Shown piece by piece: positions 24,984-34,002 of a DNA stretch of 64,000 bases. The DNA comes from Corynebacterium sp. ACRPS (GTDB lineage: Bacteria; Actinomycetota; Actinomycetes; Mycobacteriales; Mycobacteriaceae), in contig NZ_JAKRMY010000001.1 of the NCBI RefSeq assembly GCF_022346005.1, forward strand, positions 186,001 to 250,000. The letters run 5' to 3'. The position numbers and the translations under genes were made by a program. Each line of letters opens with the position of its first letter. Position 1 is the stretch's first letter. The notes below the pieces were generated by a model. That model saw only the letters and a program-made list of their open reading frames with translations, had not been told where the DNA came from and searched no databases.

Positions 24984-25781
24984 TTACATAAACAGCATGA
25001 GCGATACCGCCATAATGGCCATGCCGGCAATAAGGCCGTAGATGGCGTAGTGGTGCTCGCCGGTTTCTTCCGCGGTGGGAAGCAGCTCATCCAGCGAAAT
25101 AAACACCATGATGCCAGCCACTGCGGCAAAGCTAATGCCCATGGTGGCCGGCCCCAATACCGGTAAGAGCAGGCCAAATCCGATGAGCGCGCCGAGCGGC
25201 TCAGCAAGCCCAGAAAGCGTGGCCCACCAGAAGGCCTTCTTGCGCGAGCCGGTCGCCTCCCGCAACGGCACCGCGACGGCGATGCCTTCCGGAATATTGT
25301 GGATGGCAATCGCCACGGCCACCGGCACCGCAATCTCCTTGGACTCCAGGCCCGATAAGAAAGTGGCAAAGCCCTCCGGAAAATTGTGCAGGCCCAGCGC
25401 GACCGCGGTAAATACGCCCGTCTTCATCAACCTGCCGCGCCGGGCATCTTCTTCCGTCGTGCCGGGTTCGTGCGGGTTAATTTCTTCTGGCACCATTCGG
25501 TCAATAATCGCGATGACCGCAATACCGGCGAAGAAGGCCCCTACCGCGGCCCAGGTGCCGGGTTTCTCGCCCCCGAGGGCGTCGCTAAGCTGCTCTATAC
25601 CCTCCGGCAGGATTTCCATGAAGGAAACATAGAGCATCACACCCGCCGAAAGGCCCAGGGCCGCGGCCATAAATGCGGGCCCTGGCTGGCGCTTTCCCAC
25701 CGCCAGCGCCCCGCCAATGGAGGTGGACAGGCCCGAGAGCAGCACCAATCCAAAGGCGAAGGCGAACGTGGACAAGGTCAT
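24984..25781 (-). CDS. zupT: ZIP-family metal transporter (ZupT-like)
   Basis: A 265-residue protein with eight transmembrane helices. The metal-binding motifs are GLHNFPEGFATF in helix 4 (near residue 133) and AIHNIPEGIAVA in helix 5 (near 162), as in ZupT. It takes up zinc and possibly other divalent cations. The intracellular loop with EEINPHEPGTTEEDARRG is acidic rather than the usual His-rich type. No Zur box was recognised in the 35 bases upstream. Confidence 0.9.
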   Translation of the reverse strand: MTLSTFAFAFGLVLLSGLSTSIGGALAVGKRQPGPAFMAAALGLSAGVMLYVSFMEILPEGIEQLSDALGGEKPGTWAAVGAFFAGIAVIAIIDRMVPEEINPHEPGTTEEDARRGRLMKTGVFTAVALGLHNFPEGFATFLSGLESKEIAVPVAVAIAIHNIPEGIAVAVPLREATGSRKKAFWWATLSGLAEPLGALIGFGLLLPVLGPATMGISFAAVAGIMVFISLDELLPTAEETGEHHYAIYGLIAGMAIMAVSLMLFM

Positions 25782-25816
25782 GGTCTGTGACTGTACCTAA
25801 CTAAAATTATCGAGCC

Positions 25817-27820
25817 TTAATGAGCGGGCGGGGTCTGTGCATCGTCATCGGTGGAGCCAGAGACGAACTCGCCATCGGCCACCGAAGGATCATCATCCAC
25901 GTAGCGGCCGGCTTCATAGTCATATCCGATGGCGTGGCCTTCCTCATCGGTACGCGCGTACCACTCGGTGACCTCGGCGGCGGTGGAATCGAATTCGCCG
26001 CCGGTGGCGTAATCGGAGTCTCCCGCAGTGGGCTCGACCGACAGGGCAAAGTTATCGCCGTATTCGCGCACGCCGTGAATGACCGCATTGGACACGGCTT
26101 GGTGCTCGTAATAGTGGCGGATGGAGGCCGGATCGTGGCGCAGTTCCCTAATCAGGGCAATACACATCAACACGATGATGACGGCAAAGGGAAGCGCCGT
26201 AATGGTGATGAGGTTTTGCAGGCCTTGCAGCGCGTTTTTGCCACCGGACATGAGGATGACCACGGCGATGCCCGCCATGCAAATCACCCAAAAGACAGTA
26301 ACAGTGGCTTTCGGCTGTGGGTTGCCGCGCTGGGTGAGCTGGGAGTTGACCAGCGAGGCTGAGTCCGCAGTGGTGATGAAAAATACCACGAGCATGACAA
26401 TGACCAGCGGGGCCATCCAATTGGATCCGGGGAAATGGTCCAAGACGTTAAAGAAGATGTCTTCGGCCGCCGGCATGGAATCGATTGTGCCATCGGGGGC
26501 GATATCGCCATCGCGGCGCTGCAGCCAAATGGTGGTGCCGCCCAAGATGGTAAAAGCGGCGATGATGATAGCGGAAGGAATAAACAGCACGCCAAGGACG
26601 AATTGGCGGATGGTGCGACCGCGGGAAATCTTGGCCACGAATACGCCGACGAACGGCGACCAGGATACCCACCACGCCCAGTAGAACGTGGTCCACGAGG
26701 ATAGGAAGGAGACCATATCTTCGCCCTCGCCCATGTTGGCGGACAACATTTCGGGGGTGTTGTCGAGGTACTCGATGATGACCGCGGGCATCATATTGGC
26801 CAGCAAGGCGGTTGGTCCGATGACGAAGAAGAAGATGGCGATGCCCAGCGCCAATGCCAGGTTGATATTGGATAGCCACCGCACGCCCTTAGCCACACCA
26901 GACACTGCGGAAAAGATGGTGCCGATGGACAGCACAATGATGATGACCAACGCCGCGGTATTGCCGGCGGTGGACCAGCCGCTGACGATTTCCACGCCGC
27001 GGCCGATCTGCAGCGCGCCAATTCCCAAAGTGGCCGCGGTGCCAAAGAGGGTGGCGATGATAGCCAGGCCATCGATAATGCGCGCCGGTGTGGAATCGGT
27101 GGAGCGGTTGCCAAAAAGCGGCATCAAGATAGAGCTCATCAGGGGTACGCGCCCGCGGCGGAAGGATACATAGGCCACGCACAGCCCGACGATGGCGTAG
27201 ATGGCCCACGCATTAAGGCCCCAGTGCATGGCCGATTGGGCCAGCGCGCCAAGCACCGCTTCATCGCTGGCGGCCTCATAGGCACCTGGGCGCGGCGAGA
27301 GATAATGGGTAAGCGGTTCGTAGGGTCCGAAGAAGATAAGCCCGATGCCGATGCCCGCACCAAAGAGCATGGCGGCCCAGCTAATCGTGGAAAACTCCGG
27401 CTTTTCGCCATCCACGCCGAGTGGGATTTTCCCGTACTTGGAAAAGGCCAGAATCAGCAGCAGGAACATCAGGAAGGTGGCCAGCGCCGTAAAGATCCAG
27501 CCTAGGTTGCGCATAACCCAGTCCAGGGCCGTAGAGGAGGTATTAAAGACCTGTTCGGGGGCGAGCACTCCCCACACCACGAAGGCGATAACGAGCCCAC
27601 CGACGACGCTCAGGATGGTCTTATCCACACCGTATTTAACCTTTTGGTCCTCGATGGATACGCCAGGGACCAAGGCGGGGTGGATATTGTGCGGGTAGAT
27701 GATGTCGTGCAGGATGCGCTTGGCACCGCGCACGCGCTTTTGGCTTTCTTCCGTATTATTAACGTTTTCCAGCCCATTGGTGGTTCCGTTATCGGGCCGG
27801 GGCGATGAATTAGATGACAA
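25817..27820 (-). CDS. BCCT-family osmolyte transporter
   Basis: A 667-residue betaine/choline/carnitine transporter with 12 membrane helices. Family features are FGAGIGIGLIFFGPYEPLTHY near residue 155 and WWVSWSPFVGVFVAKISRGRTIRQF near 385 (given here as two parts of one region). Long hydrophilic N- and C-terminal tails (about 60 and 110 residues) resemble corynebacterial osmosensing carriers such as LcoP, EctP and BetP. It probably imports glycine betaine or ectoine under hyperosmotic stress by sodium symport. The C-terminal tail is acidic, unlike the basic sensor tail of BetP. Confidence 0.88.
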   Translation of the reverse strand: MSSNSSPRPDNGTTNGLENVNNTEESQKRVRGAKRILHDIIYPHNIHPALVPGVSIEDQKVKYGVDKTILSVVGGLVIAFVVWGVLAPEQVFNTSSTALDWVMRNLGWIFTALATFLMFLLLILAFSKYGKIPLGVDGEKPEFSTISWAAMLFGAGIGIGLIFFGPYEPLTHYLSPRPGAYEAASDEAVLGALAQSAMHWGLNAWAIYAIVGLCVAYVSFRRGRVPLMSSILMPLFGNRSTDSTPARIIDGLAIIATLFGTAATLGIGALQIGRGVEIVSGWSTAGNTAALVIIIVLSIGTIFSAVSGVAKGVRWLSNINLALALGIAIFFFVIGPTALLANMMPAVIIEYLDNTPEMLSANMGEGEDMVSFLSSWTTFYWAWWVSWSPFVGVFVAKISRGRTIRQFVLGVLFIPSAIIIAAFTILGGTTIWLQRRDGDIAPDGTIDSMPAAEDIFFNVLDHFPGSNWMAPLVIVMLVVFFITTADSASLVNSQLTQRGNPQPKATVTVFWVICMAGIAVVILMSGGKNALQGLQNLITITALPFAVIIVLMCIALIRELRHDPASIRHYYEHQAVSNAVIHGVREYGDNFALSVEPTAGDSDYATGGEFDSTAAEVTEWYARTDEEGHAIGYDYEAGRYVDDDPSVADGEFVSGSTDDDAQTPPAH

Positions 27821-27983
27821 AGCCCTACTCCTATTTCGTTATGCACTTTTCAACTTGAGGGAATCATTAATACGTTAACGAACATTGGCTAAAACCACCG
27901 ACTAAGCGCTGTTTTACCCCCACATGCGTAAAATGAGATCCGTACGTTACGCCCCGCTTTAAAGCTTTGGAGTTACTTTTCCT

Positions 27984-29090
27984 ATGGTGCCCTACCCGCT
28001 TGCGACCAGCTACTTCGGCGTCGAACACGTCGCCATCTTGGAACATGTCATCTCCGGCACGGTGCTGAGCATTCCTGGCGTGGGTAGTCAGCCTGCTCTT
28101 ATCGATGTCTCTTTAGAGCCCGATACCTACTCCAACGGCTGGCGGGTGCGTTCGGAGTTTGGCTTCATCGGTTTTCTCGATGAGGTTGAGGCGGCCGAAT
28201 ACCCTGACCTGCACCGATTGAAGGCCTCACAGGCCACCCCGCAGACGGTGGCCACGGTCGGCATCGTTGACGGCGAACTCGAGGTCGCCGTCTCCCTCGG
28301 GCTGTGGCCGTGGCTGCTACCGGTCAATGACCAACCGGCCGAATCAGTACTTCTTGCCGGCGGCCATGGTGCAGTGATTGATACTGGGGCAGGCGATCTG
28401 ACCGATGAGCAGCTATCTCACTTTGATACGCAGCAATTCTTTGTCACGCTCAAGGTCATCGATAACGCCGTCGTGGCCTCCTGTGGGGATACTGTGCTGG
28501 GACCGTGCGGGGCATTAAGCCAGCTGCCGGGCCTGCGCACCGCGTATGCGGCGGCGCAAGAGGCCGGTACTGTGTTGGCCGCCCGTGCCTATAGCGGCGG
28601 CGGGATGATCGCGATAGATATCCCGGTAGCGGATGCCACAGAAGCCGAATTATTCTCCCCTGCGGTACCGCCCCTGCGCGTGCCGTCCGGCCGCACCGTG
28701 CTGCCTAATGCCACCACCTCCCGTCCTACCACCCCAGCCCCGCCCGAGGAATGGGAGTTCGCGCTGGAGTCCGCCGACATTGCCGGCGATCTTCCCACCG
28801 GCTCCCGCCGCCCGGTCAGTCCCGATACCAATGTAGACACTGCGGTCACTGGTTCTGCCGAAGCCTCGCCCGCACCTCGTGCCCGCGACGAGGGCGAGGC
28901 TGCGGCACCGCCTGCTAGCAGCGGCTTGGCTGACTTGGTCTCGTCCATGCCGGGCTCACAGAACCTGAGCTGGCGCGCGCTTCCCGTAGCGGAGGAACCG
29001 GGCCGCTTTTCTTCCGAGTCCGCCCGCGTGCGCGCCCGGCGCGTGGCGCGCGAGCAGTCCCGCCCGCGCGGCGGAAACCACCGCAAATAG
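27984..29090 (+). CDS. Hypothetical protein with Pro/Ala-rich C-terminal half
   Basis: I do not recognise this 368-residue protein. Residues 1-110 hold a compact region with a pattern loosely like HIRAN-type domains (IDVSLEPDTYSNGWRVRSEFG, then IGFLDEVEAAEYPDLHRL). Residues 115-225 are a second folded region. From about 230 it is rich in Pro, Ala, Ser and Thr and ends in an Arg-rich tail (ARVRARRVAREQSRPRGG). There is no signal peptide or membrane helix. It has a good GGAG site and ends 15 bases from the convergent selB. It may be restricted to corynebacteria. Confidence 0.65.
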   Translation: MVPYPLATSYFGVEHVAILEHVISGTVLSIPGVGSQPALIDVSLEPDTYSNGWRVRSEFGFIGFLDEVEAAEYPDLHRLKASQATPQTVATVGIVDGELEVAVSLGLWPWLLPVNDQPAESVLLAGGHGAVIDTGAGDLTDEQLSHFDTQQFFVTLKVIDNAVVASCGDTVLGPCGALSQLPGLRTAYAAAQEAGTVLAARAYSGGGMIAIDIPVADATEAELFSPAVPPLRVPSGRTVLPNATTSRPTTPAPPEEWEFALESADIAGDLPTGSRRPVSPDTNVDTAVTGSAEASPAPRARDEGEAAAPPASSGLADLVSSMPGSQNLSWRALPVAEEPGRFSSESARVRARRVAREQSRPRGGNHRK

Positions 29091-29105
29091 GTCGGCCGCC
29101 TCTGT

Positions 29106-30890
29106 TTAGCGCAGCGTGCGCTTGCCGCCCTCGCCGCGGCGGGTAATGCCGTGGGCATCGAGGTATTCCAGCAGAGGTATGGCCACCCGGCGGGTGGTCC
29201 CCAGCGCTTGCCGCGCGGCGGACAGGGTAAAGGGCTGCTCGAGTTCTTCTAGGAGCTCCCGTGCCTTGCCCGGTGCGTCCGGTAAGAGGATGATGCCGTC
29301 TTTGAGGCGTAGCAGGCGCCCGGCGCGCTCGGCGGCGGCCAGTTCTTTCTCGCTCAACCCCAGCTCTTTAAGTTCGTGCGCCTCTGGTGCCGCGAAGGGA
29401 TCCTTATTTAACCTGCTCTCCAATTCGGCCACGGCGGTCTCGGCGGCGCCGAGATCCACGCTGTGGCCGGGCAGGCGGATAAGCCCTTCGGATTCCTCCG
29501 CGTGCGCGGCGGCTACCGCCAGGCGCAGGAGCGCGTTGTCCGTGAGCCCCAAGGCATCGAGTGCCGCCTTGCGGGGCATCCCGGGTGCGAGCGGGTTAGC
29601 CGCGGCGTGTTCCTGCAGCGCGGTAGTCAGCGCTTCTTTCCAGCGCGTTACCTGGCGGGCGGCAATCCACCACTGGTCGAAGTTAATGACGCCCTGCGGG
29701 GCGGCGTCGGTGTCATAACCATCGAATTCCAAGTCCACGCGCCGGGCATAGCCCACGCGCTGCAGGTAGGAGGAAGGATTGCGGAAGGAGCTTAACTCAG
29801 CCAGTGCGTTAGCCCGCTTGCGGGCGGCACCGCGGCGGTCTAACTCCGGCGGGCGCACGTCGATGACCTCCACGCCGGCGCTGACATGGCGGCCACCGGG
29901 GCTGCGGACAACCAAGCGATCCAGGAGGACTAGCGGCAGAGCGCGCGTTAGGCGCAGGCGGGCAAAATCCGCTGACAGCGGCCGCAGATGCGCTTCTATC
30001 CCGGCGGTGCCGCAGTGGACCACGAGGTTATCGGGCAGTTCATCAAGCGCGGTGCCAAAGGTGCGGTGGACGTCCACGGTATCGACGCCGCGCCACGCAT
30101 CGGGGCTCAGCAGCAGGTCACCGCGGTGGATATCGGCGGCATCGACCCCGCGCAGGTTAACCGCGGCACGTGTTACGGGGCCCAAGGATTCCTGCGCGGT
30201 ATTTTCGCTGTGCAGGCCGCGGATCTCCACGCGATTGGCGCCCTCTGCGGTGGAGAGCACCAGGGCATCGCCGGTGCGCAGCGTGCCAGCGCTCAGCGTC
30301 CCGGTCACCACGGTTCCCGCGCCCTTGACGCTAAAAGCGCGGTCGATCCACAGGCGCACAGGGGCATCGGTGTCGGGTGCGGGCACGCGGGCGACCAAAT
30401 CATCGAGCGCCGCGCCCAGTTCCGCCAGGCCCTCGCCGGTGTGGGAGGAAACGGGGATGATGGGGGCATCGGCAAGCGGCGTGGCAGAAAACTGCGTGCG
30501 CACTTGGGCGGTGACCTCCGCGCGGCGCTTTTCATCGGCGCGGTCGCTGCGGGTCAGGGCGATAATGCCGTGCTCGATACCCAGCGCGTGCAGCGCGTCG
30601 CGGTGGTCGGTGGATTGGGCCTGCCAGCCCTCGTCCGCGGCGACCACGAAGAGCACCACGGAGGCAGGCCCCACCCCGGCGAGCATATTGCCAAAGAACT
30701 TTTCGTGGCCGGGGACATCGACAAAGGCCACGTCCGCACCGGAAGGCAGCGACGTCCACACAAAGCCTAAGTCAATGGTCAGCCCGCGGCGCTTTTCCTC
30801 AGCCCACCTATCCGGATCCATGTCCGTTAAGGCGCGCACCAGGCTGGACTTGCCGTGATCGACGTGGCCGGCGGTCGCGATGACGTACAC
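29106..30890 (-). CDS. selB: Selenocysteine-specific elongation factor
   Basis: A 594-residue GTPase with G1 GHVDHGKSSLVRAL, the switch RRGLTIDLGF, G3 DVPGHEKFFGNML and G4 TRSD. EF-Tu-like beta-barrel domains follow, and a C-terminal winged-helix region (about 390-594) that in SelB binds the SECIS hairpin of the mRNA. It brings Sec-tRNA(Sec) to UGA. The GTG start directly follows the selA stop with no gap, so the two are translationally coupled. Confidence 0.95.
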   Translation of the reverse strand: MYVIATAGHVDHGKSSLVRALTDMDPDRWAEEKRRGLTIDLGFVWTSLPSGADVAFVDVPGHEKFFGNMLAGVGPASVVLFVVAADEGWQAQSTDHRDALHALGIEHGIIALTRSDRADEKRRAEVTAQVRTQFSATPLADAPIIPVSSHTGEGLAELGAALDDLVARVPAPDTDAPVRLWIDRAFSVKGAGTVVTGTLSAGTLRTGDALVLSTAEGANRVEIRGLHSENTAQESLGPVTRAAVNLRGVDAADIHRGDLLLSPDAWRGVDTVDVHRTFGTALDELPDNLVVHCGTAGIEAHLRPLSADFARLRLTRALPLVLLDRLVVRSPGGRHVSAGVEVIDVRPPELDRRGAARKRANALAELSSFRNPSSYLQRVGYARRVDLEFDGYDTDAAPQGVINFDQWWIAARQVTRWKEALTTALQEHAAANPLAPGMPRKAALDALGLTDNALLRLAVAAAHAEESEGLIRLPGHSVDLGAAETAVAELESRLNKDPFAAPEAHELKELGLSEKELAAAERAGRLLRLKDGIILLPDAPGKARELLEELEQPFTLSAARQALGTTRRVAIPLLEYLDAHGITRRGEGGKRTLR

Positions 30891-32219
30891 CTACATCACC
30901 GCCCGGATGGCCGCGATGAGCTCCTTGTCCTGGGCCTCGGGCACGCAGCGCACGTCAATGAGGCAGCGGCCTTGGTGCTGGCGCGCCACCACCGGTGGGG
31001 TGTGCTGTCGCAGTTTTGGCGCAAGTTCCTCCGGCAGCGCCACCGCAACGCCGGGCAGCGGGTACTCGGGGGCTCCTCCCCCGCCCACGCGGCCAGCGTG
31101 CTCAACAATCTCGCCGCCCACCGCCGCGGCGATGGCCTCGGTGCGCGCGCGGTGGCGCGCCGGGTCAAGGTGGAGGGCCTGCTGCACCGCATTGGCGGGC
31201 GTTGTGATTGCAGCCTCCAGGGCATTAAGCCGCAGCTTATCTATGCGCACCGCCCGCGCCAACGGGTGCTTTTTCACCGCCGCAATCGCGTCCTTGGTGC
31301 CCAATAAAATGCCGGCCTGCGGCCCGCCCAAAAGCTTATCGCCCGAGGCGATGACGATATCCGCCCCGGCCTTGAGCTGCGCATGAATATCGGGCTCGTC
31401 TGGCAGCACCGGATCGTGGGTGAGCAAGCCCGAGCCGAGATCCACAATGAGGTGTGTACCCTGCTTCTTCGCCAGGCGCGCCAGCTCGCCCACGCCCACC
31501 GAGGAGCTAAACCCCTCAATCCGAAAATTGGACGGGTGCACCTTCACAATCGCACCGGTCTCCTCCCCCAGCGCGCCTTCATAATCGTGGAGGTGCGTCC
31601 GGTTGGTCGCGCCCACCTCGCGCAGGCGCGTCGCGGTGGATTCAATAAGTTCCGGCAGGCGGAACCCCGCACCGATTTCAATGAGCTCGCCGCGCGAGAT
31701 GATGACCTCCTTGCCCGGCGCCAGCGCGGCCGTGGCCAGCAATAAGGCCGCCGCACCGTTATTGACCACCAGCGCATCCTCCGCGCCGGGGCACGCCGCC
31801 AAAAGCGCCTGGGTGGCACCGGCACCGCGCCGGGACGAGCGCCGCCCGGTGTCTAGATCCATTTCCACGTCGGTATATCCGGCCGCTGCCTGCAGCGCGT
31901 CGATCGCGGCATCAGGCAGCGGTGCGCGTCCCAAGTTCGTATGGATGATCACGCCGGTGGCGTTGATGACCGGCTGCAAGGAATGGATGCTGTGGTCTGC
32001 CAAGCGCCGCGCTATTTCTTCCTCCACGCCGGCAACGGGCACGTCCCCGCGGCGGGCGGCGGACAGCACGCCTTGAATCATGGCGCGGATGGCATGTTCG
32101 GCGATTATCTCCCGCGCGCTTTCTACCGCGGGGAGCCGCAAGAGCTCATCCATGCGGGGTAAATTCCGGCGGGGATCACGGGCATTATTCGCGGGGCGAC
32201 CAGCGTTATGGCTCGGCAC
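30891..32219 (-). CDS. selA: L-seryl-tRNA(Sec) selenium transferase
   Basis: A 442-residue PLP enzyme with NATGVIIHTNLGRAPLP (near residue 87), NNGAAALLLATAAL and the PLP lysine in VIASGDKLLGGPQAG (about residue 280). It converts Ser-tRNA(Sec) to Sec-tRNA(Sec) using selenophosphate. The GTG at 32219 has a strong GGAGGAAAACGA site. Further upstream in-frame starts are rejected because they would run through the tRNA-Sec gene, whose 3' end is 23 bases away. tRNA-Sec, selA and selB are probably one transcript. Confidence 0.95.
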   Translation of the reverse strand: MPSHNAGRPANNARDPRRNLPRMDELLRLPAVESAREIIAEHAIRAMIQGVLSAARRGDVPVAGVEEEIARRLADHSIHSLQPVINATGVIIHTNLGRAPLPDAAIDALQAAAGYTDVEMDLDTGRRSSRRGAGATQALLAACPGAEDALVVNNGAAALLLATAALAPGKEVIISRGELIEIGAGFRLPELIESTATRLREVGATNRTHLHDYEGALGEETGAIVKVHPSNFRIEGFSSSVGVGELARLAKKQGTHLIVDLGSGLLTHDPVLPDEPDIHAQLKAGADIVIASGDKLLGGPQAGILLGTKDAIAAVKKHPLARAVRIDKLRLNALEAAITTPANAVQQALHLDPARHRARTEAIAAAVGGEIVEHAGRVGGGGAPEYPLPGVAVALPEELAPKLRQHTPPVVARQHQGRCLIDVRCVPEAQDKELIAAIRAVM

Positions 32220-32242
32220 TCGTTTTCCTCCTTGCGCGCTTT

Positions 32243-32337
32243 TGGCGGAGACGGACAGGAATCGAACCTGCCAGACCGAGATGCTCGGCCTCACCGGTTT
32301 TGAAGACCGGGGCGCCCACCAGGACACGTACGCCTCC
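32243..32337 (-). tRNA. selC: tRNA-Sec (anticodon TCA)
   Basis: The minus strand reads as a 95-nucleotide tRNA with anticodon loop CTTCAAA in GGTCTTCAAAACCGG. It has a long variable arm with 8-bp stem (AGGCCGAG / CTCGGTCT), T-arm GCAGGTTCGATTCCTGT and encoded GCCA at the 3' end. Length and the distance to the anticodon equal those of E. coli selC. The acceptor pairs GGAGGCG with CGTCTCC; the eighth position is T opposite C, which may be compensated by a sixth T-stem pair. Confidence 0.95.
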
Positions 32338-32404
32338 GCCTGGCTACTTTACAGATCCCGCGCGCGGCCCACCGCCGCCGCCCCACCACTTTCCGACGGG
32401 TAAA

Positions 32405-33403
32405 ATGACCAGCATGACGGAGCAGATTAATCTAACCTCTTTCGCAGCCGGTGGCGGCTGCGCCTGCAAGATTCCCGCCGGGGAATTGGAATCGGCGGTA
32501 GAAGGGCTCATCGGCAAGGCCGATCCCAACGTCTTGGTCGGCCTCGACGATGGCGATGATGCCGCAGCGGTCAAGATCGACAACGGCCTCGCCGTGATTT
32601 CTACCGCAGACTTTTTCACCCCCATGGTCAATGATCCCTATACCTGGGGCCAGATCGCCGCGGCCAATGCGCTATCTGATGTCTACGCCATGGGTGGCAC
32701 CCCCATTACCGCCATCAACCTCGTGGGCTGGCCCAATGAGAAGCTCGGCTTGGACGTCCTGCGCGAGGTGCTGCGCGGCGGCATGGATAAGGCCACCGAG
32801 GCGGGCATTTCCATCACCGGCGGCCACTCCATTACCGCCCCAGAGCCCTTGTACGGCATGGCGGCGACGGGCATCGTCGATCCCGATAATCTCATGCGCA
32901 ACGATGCCGCTGAGGCCGGGCTGCCCATTACGCTGACCAAGCCCATCGGCGTGGGCATTTTGAATAATAAGCACAAGGCCACCGGCGAGGTATCCCAGGC
33001 CGCCATCGATTCCATGACCGCGCTCAACCGCCAGGCCGCCCAGGATGCGGTCGCCGCCGGTGCGCGCGCGGCCACCGATGTCACCGGATTCGGGCTGCTC
33101 GGCCACCTGTACAAGATGTGCCGCGCCTCCGGGGTGTCGGCCGAGCTGGACTTTTCCGCCGTGCCCACCGTAGACGGTGCCACCGACGCTCTCGCGGAAG
33201 GCTTTATCCCAGGCGGTTCGCGCCGCAACCTGGATTGGGTGCGCCCACACCTGCAGCCCTCTTCCCTCTCGGAGGAAGAGCTAGTGCTGCTTGCCGATGC
33301 CCAAACCTCCGGCGGCCTCCTCATCATCGGCGAGGTCCCGGGCTACCCGGTCATTGGTCGCACTAAGCCGCTTTCTAACGATGCCTACATCACCATTTCC
33401 TAA
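32405..33403 (+). CDS. selD: Selenide, water dikinase (selenophosphate synthase)
   Basis: A 332-residue PurM-like synthetase. The catalytic N-terminal loop is AAGGGCACKIPAGEL, with Cys rather than Sec at the active position and the following Lys. It also has VGLDDGDDAAAV (near residue 45) for ATP/Mg binding and GGHSITAPEPLYGMA (near 140). It makes selenophosphate for SelA. The ATG at 32405 is favoured; a second in-frame ATG at 32414 is possible. It is divergent from tRNA-Sec with 67 bases between, where both promoters must lie. Confidence 0.95.
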   Translation: MTSMTEQINLTSFAAGGGCACKIPAGELESAVEGLIGKADPNVLVGLDDGDDAAAVKIDNGLAVISTADFFTPMVNDPYTWGQIAAANALSDVYAMGGTPITAINLVGWPNEKLGLDVLREVLRGGMDKATEAGISITGGHSITAPEPLYGMAATGIVDPDNLMRNDAAEAGLPITLTKPIGVGILNNKHKATGEVSQAAIDSMTALNRQAAQDAVAAGARAATDVTGFGLLGHLYKMCRASGVSAELDFSAVPTVDGATDALAEGFIPGGSRRNLDWVRPHLQPSSLSEEELVLLADAQTSGGLLIIGEVPGYPVIGRTKPLSNDAYITIS

Positions 33404-33404
33404 G

Positions 33405-33986
33405 ATGAATCACCGCATTTTTAGCCTTCCCCTTGCCACCCTCGCCCTCGGCGCGGGCCTTGTCGCCTGCGCCGACGAGACCACCAACCGCAGCTGCTCG
33501 CCCATCGAATTATCGGAACTGCGCACTTCCCTGCCAGACACCCTCATAGGCGCTAACCAGGATCCCGATTCCACCAGCGATGAGGATGACTCCTTCTCCG
33601 TGCTCTACGGCGGCGATTCGCCGGAGAAGGTTAGCGTGCTGGGCACGAAATACGAGTCCGATAATGAGGCCGTATGCCCCGATGACCCTGATGCGGCGGC
33701 GGAGCGCTACTTGCAGCTGGTCAATGAGGACATCGATAAGCAAAATGCCGCCCAAGGCCGTGCGGGAAATGAGTACAAGCCATTCGATTTCACCGCCGCG
33801 GACCGGCATTTTTATTGCTCGGCCTGGGAGGTTGAGGATGCCATCTCGACCACCTGCGTGACCACGGTCCATGACGCGGCCGTCAATTATTACCTCCACC
33901 GCGATTCCGAGTCCTTAGAGGCCGAGCAATCGCGCATGCAGGAGATCGGTGAAGAACTCGCCGATTCCTTCGCCAACCTCGACTAA
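33405..33986 (+). CDS. Putative lipoprotein following selD
   Basis: A 193-residue protein with a lipoprotein signal peptide MNHRIFSLPLATLALGAGLVAC (Cys at about 22). The mature part is acidic, with four further cysteines (RSCSP, EAVCPDD, FYCSAW, TTCVTT) that could form two disulfides. No known domain. It starts 1 base after the selD stop and ends 17 bases before the convergent formate dehydrogenase operon. It may belong to the selD transcript, but nothing ties it to selenium. Confidence 0.75.
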   Translation: MNHRIFSLPLATLALGAGLVACADETTNRSCSPIELSELRTSLPDTLIGANQDPDSTSDEDDSFSVLYGGDSPEKVSVLGTKYESDNEAVCPDDPDAAAERYLQLVNEDIDKQNAAQGRAGNEYKPFDFTAADRHFYCSAWEVEDAISTTCVTTVHDAAVNYYLHRDSESLEAEQSRMQEIGEELADSFANLD

Positions 33987-34002
33987 GCCTGGCCAGTCCT
34001 CG

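Noticed and set aside
27621..27629. DnaA-box sequence TTATCCACA
   Set aside because: A lone copy inside the conserved coding sequence of the BCCT transporter (IKTVWIR region); most likely incidental.
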